In this document: positions 17,270 through 26,174 of the stretch, one piece after another
How the letters are laid out: every line of letters begins with the position of its first letter
Numbering within the stretch: position 1 is the stretch's first letter
Origin: Eubacterium sp.
GTDB taxonomy: Bacteria; Bacillota; Clostridia; Lachnospirales; Lachnospiraceae
Assembly: GCA_017480495.1 (NCBI GenBank)
Contig: JAFVAQ010000025.1
Coordinates: forward strand, 1-41,265
Direction: 5' to 3'
DNA: 41,265 bases
The notes under the pieces: generated by a model
Databases searched by the model: none
What the model saw: the letters and a program-made list of their open reading frames with translations, nothing else
What the model was told of the DNA's origin: nothing
Translations under genes and position numbers: made by a program

Positions 17270-18169
17270 ATGAAGACTTTAGTATGGGGATTAGACAAAG
17301 ATTATTATGATAACAGGGAATGGATAGAAAGCAATTTTGATGATTTGTATTATTATGATGCAAATGAAAAAAAATTACCGTTGTATAACGCAATTAAAAA
17401 GGAGGATCTGGATAATACTTTAAGTGAATTTGATTGTATCCTTGTGGCTGCAGATCCTCCAAGTATAATTGATTTATTAGTGAATCAATATAAAATATCG
17501 CTTTCCAAGATAAAAGTGTTGTTTTATGAAATATTAAAATATAACGCCGAGGAAATAAAGTTTTTTGGTGAATCTAATGAAGATGCTGTAATTATGTTAT
17601 TGTTATCAAGATTAGGGATCAGCTTAAAAGATGCAAGATATTTGGAAATAGGAACAAATGATCCTGTAAGGCATAATAATAGTTTTTCACTTTATCAAAA
17701 TGGAGCTAGAGGAGTTCTTGTAGATGCATTTCCAATGGTAGGAGTTCTTTCTCAGATTATTCGTCCTGAAGATAAGTTTATAAATTGTGCTGTTTCTGAT
17801 AAGTCAGGAGAAAATGTTGTTTTTTATGCTTGTGAGAGTTCGGCGTATAGTAGTTTGGATGAAGAACATCATAAACAGTATGAAAATCAACGATTAAATA
17901 GGGTGAGAGAAATTTCTGTACCTATGATTGGAATTAATGAACTAATTAATATGTGTGGATTTGTTCCTAATGTTTTATTGTGTGATGCAGAAGGATTTGA
18001 TGAGAGGATTGTAAGAGGAATAGAGGATTATGTATTTGATATAATAATGCTTGAAACTGATCATGTTGATACGGATAATGATAGTTTATTAAACTACATG
18101 GAAGAAAAAGGGTACAAACTCTTTTCGCGCATCAAACAGAATGATATATATTATAGAATCAAACGGTAA
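17270..18169 (+). CDS. FkbM-family SAM-dependent methyltransferase
   Basis: A 299-residue protein. An N-terminal part of about 100 residues reads like a small Rossmann-type domain, with FDCILVAADPPS, and is not itself a methyltransferase. The FkbM domain follows from about 120: YLEIGTNDP as the SAM loop, GVLVDAFP with the ribose-binding Asp, NCAVSDKSGENVVFYA, and LLCDAEGFDERIVRG then IIMLETD, the family core. FkbM proteins O-methylate sugars or polyketides. I prefer the ATG at 17270, six bases after AAGGAG, over the adjacent ATG at 17267. It is the last cassette gene, 19 bases after the glycosyltransferase. Confidence 0.85.
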   Translation: MKTLVWGLDKDYYDNREWIESNFDDLYYYDANEKKLPLYNAIKKEDLDNTLSEFDCILVAADPPSIIDLLVNQYKISLSKIKVLFYEILKYNAEEIKFFGESNEDAVIMLLLSRLGISLKDARYLEIGTNDPVRHNNSFSLYQNGARGVLVDAFPMVGVLSQIIRPEDKFINCAVSDKSGENVVFYACESSAYSSLDEEHHKQYENQRLNRVREISVPMIGINELINMCGFVPNVLLCDAEGFDERIVRGIEDYVFDIIMLETDHVDTDNDSLLNYMEEKGYKLFSRIKQNDIYYRIKR

Positions 18170-18257
18170 ATTATATTATATTTCATATTTTTTTAATTAA
18201 TAATAATATGTTCCAATATGATTTATAAGTTGTATGTAGTATTGTTGAGAGGATATA

Positions 18258-19406
18258 ATGAAGAATATATCAATTATAGGTTCCACTGGCTCGATAGGAA
18301 CTCAGGCTCTTGATATAGTCAGAGCAAATGATGACCTGAAGGTTGTGGCACTTGCATGTGGAAGTAATATAGAACTACTAGAGAAACAGGCTAGGGAATT
18401 TAGTCCCGAGCTTGTTTCTGTTATGTCAGAGGAAGCTGCAGATACACTCAGAGTAAAGCTTGCTGATACAGGTATTAAGGTTGTTTCAGGAATGAAGGGA
18501 CTTTGTGAGGTTAGTGCAATAGATTCAGCGGACATGACTCTTACAGCTGTAGTAGGAATGATAGGAGTAGAACCAACTCTTGCCGCGATAGAGGCAGGAA
18601 AGGATATAGCTCTTGCAAATAAGGAGACTTTAGTTACTGCAGGTCATCTTGTTATGAAAGCAGCAGCAGAAAAGGGTGTTAGGATACTTCCAGTAGATAG
18701 CGAGCATAGTGCGATATTCCAGAGTCTTCAAGGTAATCAAAACAATAAGATATCAAGAATTCTTCTAACAGCCTCAGGTGGTCCATTTAGAGGTCGTAAA
18801 AGGGGCGAACTGGCTGATGTAACTATTGAACAGGCGCTTAATCATCCTAACTGGTCCATGGGACCCAAAATTACCATCGATAGTGCTAGCATGGTTAACA
18901 AGGGACTTGAAGTAATAGAAGCACATTGGTTATTCGATACCGATATAGAGGATATAGAGGTTTTGATTCAGCCTCAGAGTATCATTCATTCGGCGGTTGA
19001 ATATGAGGATGGAGCAGTGATAGCACAGCTCGGAACTCCAGATATGAAGTTACCTATACAGTATGCTTTCTATTATCCGGAGAGAAGATATCTGGCGGGA
19101 GAGAGATTGGACTTCACTAAGATAAGTGGAATCATAATAGATAAGCCTGATTATGAGGCGTTCCTCGGTATACCTCTTGCCAAGAAGGCGAGTCAGATAG
19201 GTGGTTCTATGCCAACAGTTATGAATGAAGCAAACGAGCATGCAGTTGCGGCATTCCTTGCTGGCAAGATCAAGTTCCTGGAAATATATGACATGATTGA
19301 GTACGCTATGTCACAGCACAAGGTTATTCCAGATGTTGACCTAAAGGGAATACTTGAAACAAGAGACGAGACAGATGCACTATTACGTGCAAAATATGGG
19401 GTATAA
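18258..19406 (+). CDS. dxr: 1-deoxy-D-xylulose 5-phosphate reductoisomerase
   Basis: A 382-residue NADPH enzyme that turns DXP into MEP, the first committed step of the non-mevalonate isoprenoid pathway. Seen: IIGSTGSIGTQALDIV at the N-terminus, ALANKETLVTAG, PVDSEHSAIFQ with metal ligands, LTASGGPFRG, then NHPNWSMGPKITIDSASMVNKGLEVIEAHWLF (in parts) covering the substrate site. GAGAGGAT lies before the ATG. In most relatives it follows cdsA directly; here 7.4 kb separate them, leaving dxr dependent on read-through or on a promoter in the AT-rich spacer 18170-18257, where I see no convincing one. Confidence 0.97.
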   Translation: MKNISIIGSTGSIGTQALDIVRANDDLKVVALACGSNIELLEKQAREFSPELVSVMSEEAADTLRVKLADTGIKVVSGMKGLCEVSAIDSADMTLTAVVGMIGVEPTLAAIEAGKDIALANKETLVTAGHLVMKAAAEKGVRILPVDSEHSAIFQSLQGNQNNKISRILLTASGGPFRGRKRGELADVTIEQALNHPNWSMGPKITIDSASMVNKGLEVIEAHWLFDTDIEDIEVLIQPQSIIHSAVEYEDGAVIAQLGTPDMKLPIQYAFYYPERRYLAGERLDFTKISGIIIDKPDYEAFLGIPLAKKASQIGGSMPTVMNEANEHAVAAFLAGKIKFLEIYDMIEYAMSQHKVIPDVDLKGILETRDETDALLRAKYGV

Positions 19407-19421
19407 TACATATACTTACTT

Positions 19422-19429
19422 AGAATGAC
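19422..19429 (-). repeat. Possible half-copy of the intergenic hairpin repeat
   Basis: AGAATGAC is the reverse complement of GTCATTCT, the opening of the hairpin repeat, in the dxr-rseP spacer. The other arm is absent, so it may be a decayed minus-strand copy or chance. Confidence 0.25.
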
Positions 19430-19441
19430 GGGATATAAAGA

Positions 19442-20515
19442 ATGGATCAACTGATTAATATAATTGCGATAATACTTACCTTCGGAATAATTGTGTTCGT
19501 ACATGAATTTGGGCATTTTATCTTTGCGAAAATGAACCACATCAAGGTTAATGAATTCGCTGTAGGTATGGGCCCTAAGATAGCTAGCTGGGAAAAGAAT
19601 GAAACACTGTATTCAGTAAGAGGGCTTCCATTTGGTGGTTACTGCCTGATGGAAGGAATGGCAGAGGCGTCTGACAACAAGAATGGCTATAATAATAAGT
19701 CAGTTTTAGCTAGACTCTCTGTATCCTTTGCGGGACCATTTTTCAACTTCGTATTAGCATTCCTACTTTCAATCATTATTTGTCATTTCTATGCAATAGA
19801 TGAGCCTATATTAACCAAAATAATGGATAATAGTGCAGCCTCAGAAGCAGGTATAGAAGCAGGTGACAAGATAGTAGCACTTGATGGTAAGAGAATATAC
19901 AATTACCGCGAGATTACTCTTTATTCTATGGTAACTGATCCAAAGGATCCTGTGGAAATCACTTATGAACGTGAAGGAAAGGAATATAATACAACCCTTA
20001 CTAGAAAGAAAGATGCTGAAACAGGTAACTACTATTTTGGATTTATCAGTATGGGTAGACCTTCTAAGGGTTTAGCGGATGAATTAAAGTATTCCGTATA
20101 CGAAGTTAGATTCCAAGTAAAAGCAGTTATATATTCTATCAAAATGCTTGTTACAGGTAAGGCGTCTAAAGATAGTCTCATGGGACCGGTTGGAATCAGT
20201 AGCACCATGAATGACATTATAGAAGAGGCGAAGGAAGAGACTGCTGACGAGACAGCGTGGACGCAGTTCCTTACAGTATTTCTAAATATCGTGAACTTTG
20301 CAGTTTTGCTGAGTGCTAACCTCGGAATTATGAATCTACTTCCAGTACCAGCACTGGATGGTGGAAGGATTCTATTCGTACTGATTGAGGCTATATCAGG
20401 TAGACCAGTACCACCTGAAAAGGAAGCTATTGTAAATGCAGTTGGTGTTATACTGCTTATGCTTCTAATGATATTTGTATTCTTTAATGATTTAGGAAAC
20501 GTAATCAATAAATAG
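19442..20515 (+). CDS. rseP: Site-2-type intramembrane zinc metalloprotease RseP/RasP
   Basis: A 357-residue membrane protease that cleaves anti-sigma factors and leftover signal peptides inside the membrane. Seen: FVHEFGHF with the zinc-binding HExxH near residue 21-25, a PDZ domain around 125-195 (AASEAGIEAGDKIVALDG), and NLLPVPALDGGRI near 300-312, which provides the third zinc ligand Asp. Four hydrophobic segments match the family topology. It lies between dxr and ispG, the conserved order, with 35 bases upstream holding a possible decayed repeat. ispG follows eight bases after its stop. Confidence 0.95.
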   Translation: MDQLINIIAIILTFGIIVFVHEFGHFIFAKMNHIKVNEFAVGMGPKIASWEKNETLYSVRGLPFGGYCLMEGMAEASDNKNGYNNKSVLARLSVSFAGPFFNFVLAFLLSIIICHFYAIDEPILTKIMDNSAASEAGIEAGDKIVALDGKRIYNYREITLYSMVTDPKDPVEITYEREGKEYNTTLTRKKDAETGNYYFGFISMGRPSKGLADELKYSVYEVRFQVKAVIYSIKMLVTGKASKDSLMGPVGISSTMNDIIEEAKEETADETAWTQFLTVFLNIVNFAVLLSANLGIMNLLPVPALDGGRILFVLIEAISGRPVPPEKEAIVNAVGVILLMLLMIFVFFNDLGNVINK

Positions 20516-20523
20516 GAGAAAAA

Positions 20524-21585
20524 ATGTACAGAGATAATACAAAGAAGATAAAAATCGGTAATGTTGAAATTGGTGGCGGAAATAGAATAGCTATTCAGTC
20601 AATGACTAATACAGAAACCTCAGATATAGATGCGACAGTTGAACAGATACTCCGTCTTGAAGAGGCAGGCTGCGATATAGTTAGATGTACAGCAAATACG
20701 GAAGCTGCTGCTAGAGCCTTTGAGAAGCTGAAGGAGAGAACTCATGTTCCTCTTGTGGCGGATATACATTTTCAGTATAAGCTCGCTATTATGGCTATGG
20801 AAGCTGGCGCTGATAAGATAAGAATTAATCCTGGTAACATTGGTTCTGAGGAGAATCTTAGAGCTGTAGTTGATGTTGCGAAGAGTAGAGATATCCCTAT
20901 AAGAGTAGGTGTAAATAGCGGTTCGCTTGAGCAACAGTTTATCGATAAGTATAACGGCGTTACTGCAGAGGGTATCGTAGAAAGTGCTCTTGATAAGGTA
21001 AGAATGATTGAGGAACAGGACTATGACAATATCGTTATTAGTATCAAGTCTTCAGATGTTCTTATGTCTGTAAAAACTCATGAACTTATAGCTGAGAGAA
21101 CTAAGTATCCGCTTCATGTAGGTATTACAGAGTCGGGTACTCTTTGGAGCGGAAATATCAAGTCTTCAGTTGGACTTGGTATCATACTGAACCAGGGTAT
21201 AGGAGATACTATCCGTGTATCTCTGACAGGGGACCCTGTTGAAGAAGTAAAGAGTGCAAAGCTTATACTTAAGACACTGGGACTACGTAATGATGGAATA
21301 ACACTTGTATCATGTCCTACATGCGGTAGAACTCATATTGACTTAATTGGACTAGCCAATCAGACAGAAAAACTTATAAGCCAGTATAGTAACCTGAATA
21401 TTAAGGTTGCGGTTATGGGCTGTGCAGTTAATGGTCCTGGTGAAGCTAGAGAGGCAGACCTCGGAATAGCTGGCGGTGATGGAGTAGGACTTGTATTCAA
21501 GAAGGGTGAGATACTGAGAAAGGTTCCACAGGAACAACTATTATTAGAACTTAAGAAGGAATTGGATAATTGGGATGAAAACTGA
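20524..21585 (+). CDS. ispG: 4-hydroxy-3-methylbut-2-enyl diphosphate synthase (flavodoxin)
   Basis: A 353-residue iron-sulfur enzyme that converts MEcPP to HMBPP, the penultimate step of the MEP pathway. Seen: the N-terminal GNVEIGGGNRIAIQSMTNT, VPLVADIHF, KIRINPGNIG, and the 4Fe-4S ligands Cys264 and Cys267 (SCPTCGR) and Cys300 with a nearby Glu in GCAVNGPGEA. TAGGAG precedes the ATG. The last 11 bases overlap polC. The usual bacterial single-core form, without the plant-type insert. Confidence 0.96.
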   Translation: MYRDNTKKIKIGNVEIGGGNRIAIQSMTNTETSDIDATVEQILRLEEAGCDIVRCTANTEAAARAFEKLKERTHVPLVADIHFQYKLAIMAMEAGADKIRINPGNIGSEENLRAVVDVAKSRDIPIRVGVNSGSLEQQFIDKYNGVTAEGIVESALDKVRMIEEQDYDNIVISIKSSDVLMSVKTHELIAERTKYPLHVGITESGTLWSGNIKSSVGLGIILNQGIGDTIRVSLTGDPVEEVKSAKLILKTLGLRNDGITLVSCPTCGRTHIDLIGLANQTEKLISQYSNLNIKVAVMGCAVNGPGEAREADLGIAGGDGVGLVFKKGEILRKVPQEQLLLELKKELDNWDEN

Positions 21586-24500
21586 TGGATTTAAAAAATT
21601 TAAAGAGGTTTTCCCTGGAATAGAATTAGATGATGACATAAATGAATATTTTGATGACGTAGAAGTAACTAGAGTAGAAATGGTCAGCAGTACCACGACT
21701 ATTTATGTCAGGATTCAGTCAAAGCATCTTATAGCAAGACCGAATATCAAGAAGGCGGAAGAAGCACTCCGTCTTTTTGTGTTTGGAGACGAAGCTGGAA
21801 ATGTAAAAATAGAGGATAGATATTTGCTGTCAGGCCAGTACAATCTTAAGAACCTGATGCATATCTATGGAGATAGTATCATGGATGAGCTTCGTGATAC
21901 CAGTGCTATAGAGCATGCTCTTGTAAAAATGTCTGACATAAAATGTAAGGACAATCTGATAACTATTCAAATGATAGAGGGAAAGCTTTCTAGAGAAAGA
22001 AAAGCGGATATAGAGATATTCTTCAATCATCTTTTTGCAACAAAGTTTGGTATGAATATCAATACCTCAGTTAAGCTTGTAAAGAGGATAGAAGAAGAGG
22101 AAGAGCCAGATGAAGAGGAAGTAACGGTTGAAGGACTTCCTGAGAAAGAGGATAAGTTAAAGGAAGTAGAGAAACAGCTTGAAGAAGCATATGATGCGGA
22201 TTCAAATGAAGTTTCGATTAATAATAGCATGATGCCTAAGAAGAGCACGGAGGCTCCAAAGAAGAAGGACTACAAGGCTCGTGCAGAGGAGTTTAAACGT
22301 AAGAATTATAACGACATGGACTGCTTCTATGGTAAGAACACTGAAGGAGACATTGTACCTATCAGTTCTATCATAGAGGAACTGCCAGATTATGTTGTAA
22401 TAAAGGGACAGATAACTAGTATTGAGGAAAAGCCTATTAGAAATAATAAGACTATTCTGAAGGCTTATATAACAGATTTTACAGATACTATCGGCTTCAA
22501 GCTTTTTATAGCAAATGACGACCTGGATCCGCTTAAGGATGACCTTAAGGTGGGTAGTTTTGTAATGGTAAAGGGTATACCTATGAAGGATACCTATGCA
22601 AAGGAACTTATCCTAGAGAAGGTGGATGGTGTTAAGAAGATACAGGACACCAGGCCTAAGAGAGAGGATAATGCACCTGTCAAGAGAGTAGAGCTTCATC
22701 TTCACACAAAGTTTAGTGAGATGGATGCCGTTACTCCTGTTGAAGGAGCTGTACAGAGAGCCCTTGACTGGGGACATCCCGCTGTTGCTATAACGGATCA
22801 TGGAGTAGTTCATGGCTTTACTGAGGCGGATCATTATCTGCATAGTAAGGATGCAAAGGGAGACAAGGATAACTTTAAACTCCTGTTCGGTGTAGAGGGA
22901 TACTTCGTAGATGATATCAAAACTCTTGTTATGAATAGTCATGGTCAGAGTCTGGATAGTGAATATGTTGTATTCGATATAGAGACAACGGGACTATCCT
23001 TTAAGTTCTGTAAGATTATTGAGATAGGAGCGGTTCGTCTTGACACAGCAGGAAATGTAATAGACAGATTCTCTGAATTTGTTAATCCAGAGGTTCCTAT
23101 CCCATACCATATAGAGAAGCTTACATCGATAAATGACAACATGGTTAAGGATGCAGATACTATAGATAAGGTTCTTCCGAGATTCCTTAAGTTCTGCGAA
23201 GGTGCCATGCTGGTTGCTCATAATGCAACATTTGATACTACATTTATCAGAGTTAATGCCAAGAGACTTGGACTTGCATATGATTTTACAGCACTTGATA
23301 CAATGACTCTTGCCTATATATATCTTCCAGAGCTTGGTAGGTATACACTGGACAGACTTACACATTACTTCAATCTGACAAATGCTCATCATCATAGAGC
23401 GTGCGATGATGCTGAGGTTACATCTGAGATATTTGTATGTCTCATGAAGATGATAAATGAATCAGGTGCGAAGACTGTAGATGACCTTAATAAGATGGGC
23501 AAAGCATCAGCTGACAAGATTAAGAAGGCTAAGTCCTATCACGGTATTATCTTCTTCAAGAATGAGACAGGTAGAACGAATCTATATAGACTGATATCAG
23601 AGGCACATCTTAACTACTTCAATAGAAGGCCTAGGATACCTATGTCTCTTATTGAGAAATATAGAGAAGGACTTATAGTTGGTTCGGCGTGTTCTTCAGG
23701 ACTTTTGTATTCTGCCCTGCTAGATGGAGCGGAGGATGAAGAGATAGAGAGACTTGTTAGGTTCTTTGATTATCTTGAGATACAGCCAGTTGGCAATAAC
23801 ATGTATCTTGTTAATGATGAGAAGGAAGATCGTATCAATTCGATTGAAGATCTGCAGGATATAAACAGACAGATAGTTGAACTGGGAGAAAAGTATGATA
23901 AGCCTGTAGTTGCTACAGGTGATGTACATTTCCTGGATCCAGAGGATGCGATATCAAGAGCTATCATTTTGGACAGTGTTCGCATCAGACAGATGAACAA
24001 GAATACTAGAGAAAAGGTTCTGGCAGAAGTAGAAGAAAAGGTGGCACAGGGACTGATAGATCCTCATGCAGATCCTGTAAAGGATGAGATGGAGAAACAG
24101 CCTCCGCTATACTTTAAAACCACAGAAGAGATGCTGGAGGAATTCTCTTATTTGGGTGAGGAGAAAGCATACGAGGTTGTAGTAACTAATACGAATCTAG
24201 TTGCTTCCTGGATGGAGAAGATGTCACCGGTACGTCCGGACAAGGCGCCTCCAAGAATCGAGAATTCAGATCAGATACTTAGGAAGATATGCTATGACAA
24301 GATGCATGAGATGTATGGACCTGAACCTCCTGATATAGTTAAGAATAGACTTGATAAGGAACTGGATTCCATAATAGGTAACGGATACTCTGTTATGTAT
24401 ATAGTTGCACAGAAGCTGGTTTGGAAGTCTAATGAGGATGGATATCTGGTTGGTTCCAGAGGTTCGGTTGGTTCTTCATTTGCAGCTACTATGGCAGGTA

Positions 24501-26167
24501 TAACAGAGGTTAATCCTCTTCCTGCACATTATCTATGTCCAAATTGCTTCTATACGGAGTTTGATTCTGAAAGAGTTAAGAAGTATGCAGGTGAATGTGG
24601 TTGTGATATGCCGGATGCAGTATGTCCTAAGTGCGGAACTAAGCTGAAGAAGGAAGGACAGGATATACCATTTGAGACCTTCCTAGGATTTAAGGGTGAT
24701 AAGGAGCCAGATATAGATCTTAACTTCTCTGGTGAGTATCAGGCTAAGGCTCATGCTTTCCTAGGAGAACTCTTTGGTAAGGATCACTCCTTCAAAGCTG
24801 GAACAGTTGGTAAAGTCGCAGAAAAAACTGCGATGGCCTATGCTAGAGATTATTGTAAATATAGAGGTCTTGATAAGAGATGGCAGGAGATGGAGAGACT
24901 GTCTAAGGGTTGTATAGATGTTAAGAGAACAACAGGTCAGCATCCAGGTGGAATCATAGTTACTCCAGATGATGAAGAGATATATAGCTTCACTCCGGTG
25001 CAGAGACCAGCTAATGATCAGACAGTTGATATAATAACAACACATTTCGAGTATCACTCCATTGATCATAACCTTCTGAAGTTTGATATTCTTGGTCACG
25101 ATGATCCAACTATGATTAGACGTCTGGAGGATCTGACAGGAGTAAAGGTTAAGGATATACCACTTGATGACCCAAATGTTATGCAGCTCTTCAAGAGTAC
25201 AGAACCGCTTGGTATAACACCGGAGGATATGGGTGGTATACCACTTGGATGCCTGGGTGTGCCAGAGTTTGGAACAGAGTTCGCTATGCAGATGCTTATA
25301 GATGCAGATCCTAAGAGCTTTTCTGACCTTGTTCGTATAGCGGGTCTGTCTCACGGAACTGATGTATGGCTCGGCAATGCCCAGAAACTTATTCAAGAAG
25401 GTACATGTGAACTTTCAAGTGCTATTTGTTGTCGTGATGATATCATGGTTTATCTCCTGAATCAGGGACTTGACTCTGGTGATGCATTTACCATTATGGA
25501 ACGAGTTCGTAAGGGACTCGTGGCTAAGGGAAAGTGTAATGAATGGCCTGAATTTAAGAAGACCATGGAAGAACATGGTGTACCGGACTGGTATATATGG
25601 AGCTGTGAACAGATTAAGTATATGTTCCCTAAGGCTCACGCAGTTGCGTACGTAATGATGTCATGGCGTGTTGCTTACTATAAGCTGTACTATCCATTGG
25701 CATACTACGCAGCCTACTTCAGTATCAGAGCTGATGACTTCTCATATGAGGTTATGTGCCAGGGCGAGGATCATCTGGACACAGTGCTGGAAGAGTATAA
25801 GGCAATGGATAAGAATGCTCTATCAGCTACAGAGAAAGGGCTCCTTAAGGATATGAAGATAGTTAAGGAGATGTATGCTAGAGGTTTTGATTTTATGCCG
25901 CTGGATATATATAGAGCTAAGGCTGACCGTTTTCAGATAATAGATGGTAAGATTATGCCAAGCTTCCTTTCTATCGATAAGATGGGAGAGTCTGCTGCAT
26001 TCCAGATGGAGAAGGCTGCACAGGGTGGTCGCTTCCTATCTCAGCAAGAGCTTAAGGATAGAGCTAAGGTATCTGGAACAGTTATAGAGAAAATGGAAGA
26101 GCTTGGAATATTAGGCGATATGCCGAAGACCAGCCAGCTGACATTTGATTTTTTGAGTGAGGAATAG
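21575..26167 (+). CDS. polC: DNA polymerase III alpha subunit, Gram-positive PolC type
   Basis: A 1530-residue replicative polymerase with built-in proofreading, diagnostic of Firmicutes. An N-terminal region is joined by a charged linker (about 170-235) to an OB domain at about 250-355. A PHP domain begins at about 373 (ELHLHTKFS) and is split, as in all PolC, by the DEDD exonuclease starting with FDIETTGL near 466. A zinc finger starts at Cys988 and Cys991. The catalytic Asp1046 and Asp1048 lie in EPDIDLNFSGEYQ, followed by KAGTVGKVAEKTAMAYAR. It is somewhat longer than the usual 1430-1470 residues, mainly through the linker. It overlaps ispG by 11 bases and ends seven bases before the next start. 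Confidence 0.97.
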   Translation: MKTDGFKKFKEVFPGIELDDDINEYFDDVEVTRVEMVSSTTTIYVRIQSKHLIARPNIKKAEEALRLFVFGDEAGNVKIEDRYLLSGQYNLKNLMHIYGDSIMDELRDTSAIEHALVKMSDIKCKDNLITIQMIEGKLSRERKADIEIFFNHLFATKFGMNINTSVKLVKRIEEEEEPDEEEVTVEGLPEKEDKLKEVEKQLEEAYDADSNEVSINNSMMPKKSTEAPKKKDYKARAEEFKRKNYNDMDCFYGKNTEGDIVPISSIIEELPDYVVIKGQITSIEEKPIRNNKTILKAYITDFTDTIGFKLFIANDDLDPLKDDLKVGSFVMVKGIPMKDTYAKELILEKVDGVKKIQDTRPKREDNAPVKRVELHLHTKFSEMDAVTPVEGAVQRALDWGHPAVAITDHGVVHGFTEADHYLHSKDAKGDKDNFKLLFGVEGYFVDDIKTLVMNSHGQSLDSEYVVFDIETTGLSFKFCKIIEIGAVRLDTAGNVIDRFSEFVNPEVPIPYHIEKLTSINDNMVKDADTIDKVLPRFLKFCEGAMLVAHNATFDTTFIRVNAKRLGLAYDFTALDTMTLAYIYLPELGRYTLDRLTHYFNLTNAHHHRACDDAEVTSEIFVCLMKMINESGAKTVDDLNKMGKASADKIKKAKSYHGIIFFKNETGRTNLYRLISEAHLNYFNRRPRIPMSLIEKYREGLIVGSACSSGLLYSALLDGAEDEEIERLVRFFDYLEIQPVGNNMYLVNDEKEDRINSIEDLQDINRQIVELGEKYDKPVVATGDVHFLDPEDAISRAIILDSVRIRQMNKNTREKVLAEVEEKVAQGLIDPHADPVKDEMEKQPPLYFKTTEEMLEEFSYLGEEKAYEVVVTNTNLVASWMEKMSPVRPDKAPPRIENSDQILRKICYDKMHEMYGPEPPDIVKNRLDKELDSIIGNGYSVMYIVAQKLVWKSNEDGYLVGSRGSVGSSFAATMAGITEVNPLPAHYLCPNCFYTEFDSERVKKYAGECGCDMPDAVCPKCGTKLKKEGQDIPFETFLGFKGDKEPDIDLNFSGEYQAKAHAFLGELFGKDHSFKAGTVGKVAEKTAMAYARDYCKYRGLDKRWQEMERLSKGCIDVKRTTGQHPGGIIVTPDDEEIYSFTPVQRPANDQTVDIITTHFEYHSIDHNLLKFDILGHDDPTMIRRLEDLTGVKVKDIPLDDPNVMQLFKSTEPLGITPEDMGGIPLGCLGVPEFGTEFAMQMLIDADPKSFSDLVRIAGLSHGTDVWLGNAQKLIQEGTCELSSAICCRDDIMVYLLNQGLDSGDAFTIMERVRKGLVAKGKCNEWPEFKKTMEEHGVPDWYIWSCEQIKYMFPKAHAVAYVMMSWRVAYYKLYYPLAYYAAYFSIRADDFSYEVMCQGEDHLDTVLEEYKAMDKNALSATEKGLLKDMKIVKEMYARGFDFMPLDIYRAKADRFQIIDGKIMPSFLSIDKMGESAAFQMEKAAQGGRFLSQQELKDRAKVSGTVIEKMEELGILGDMPKTSQLTFDFLSEE

Positions 26168-26174
26168 TTATTTT

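Larger units (their letters stand above)
10858..18169 (+). other. Glycan-biosynthesis cassette interrupting the cdsA-dxr junction
   Basis: Six co-directional genes lie between cdsA and dxr. The first starts only 15 bases after cdsA, so it is probably read from the housekeeping promoter. The cassette ends in an 88-base AT-rich spacer before dxr. Base composition falls clearly inside it: bases 14221-14280 have 20 G+C of 60 and 15421-15480 have 17, while 19141-19200 in dxr have 29. No transposase, integrase, tRNA or direct repeat was seen at either edge. Acquisition by homologous exchange or illegitimate recombination is inferred. Confidence 0.75.

Noticed and set aside
18170-18257. Promoter for dxr in the AT-rich spacer
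   Set aside because: Several A/T-rich words could pass as a -10, but none has a spaced -35 or a TG extension worth reporting.
24761-25396. 211-codon antisense open frame inside polC
   Set aside because: It lies fully within the polymerase core, has no ribosome site and its translation looks like back-read coding sequence; polC motifs are intact in the other strand.
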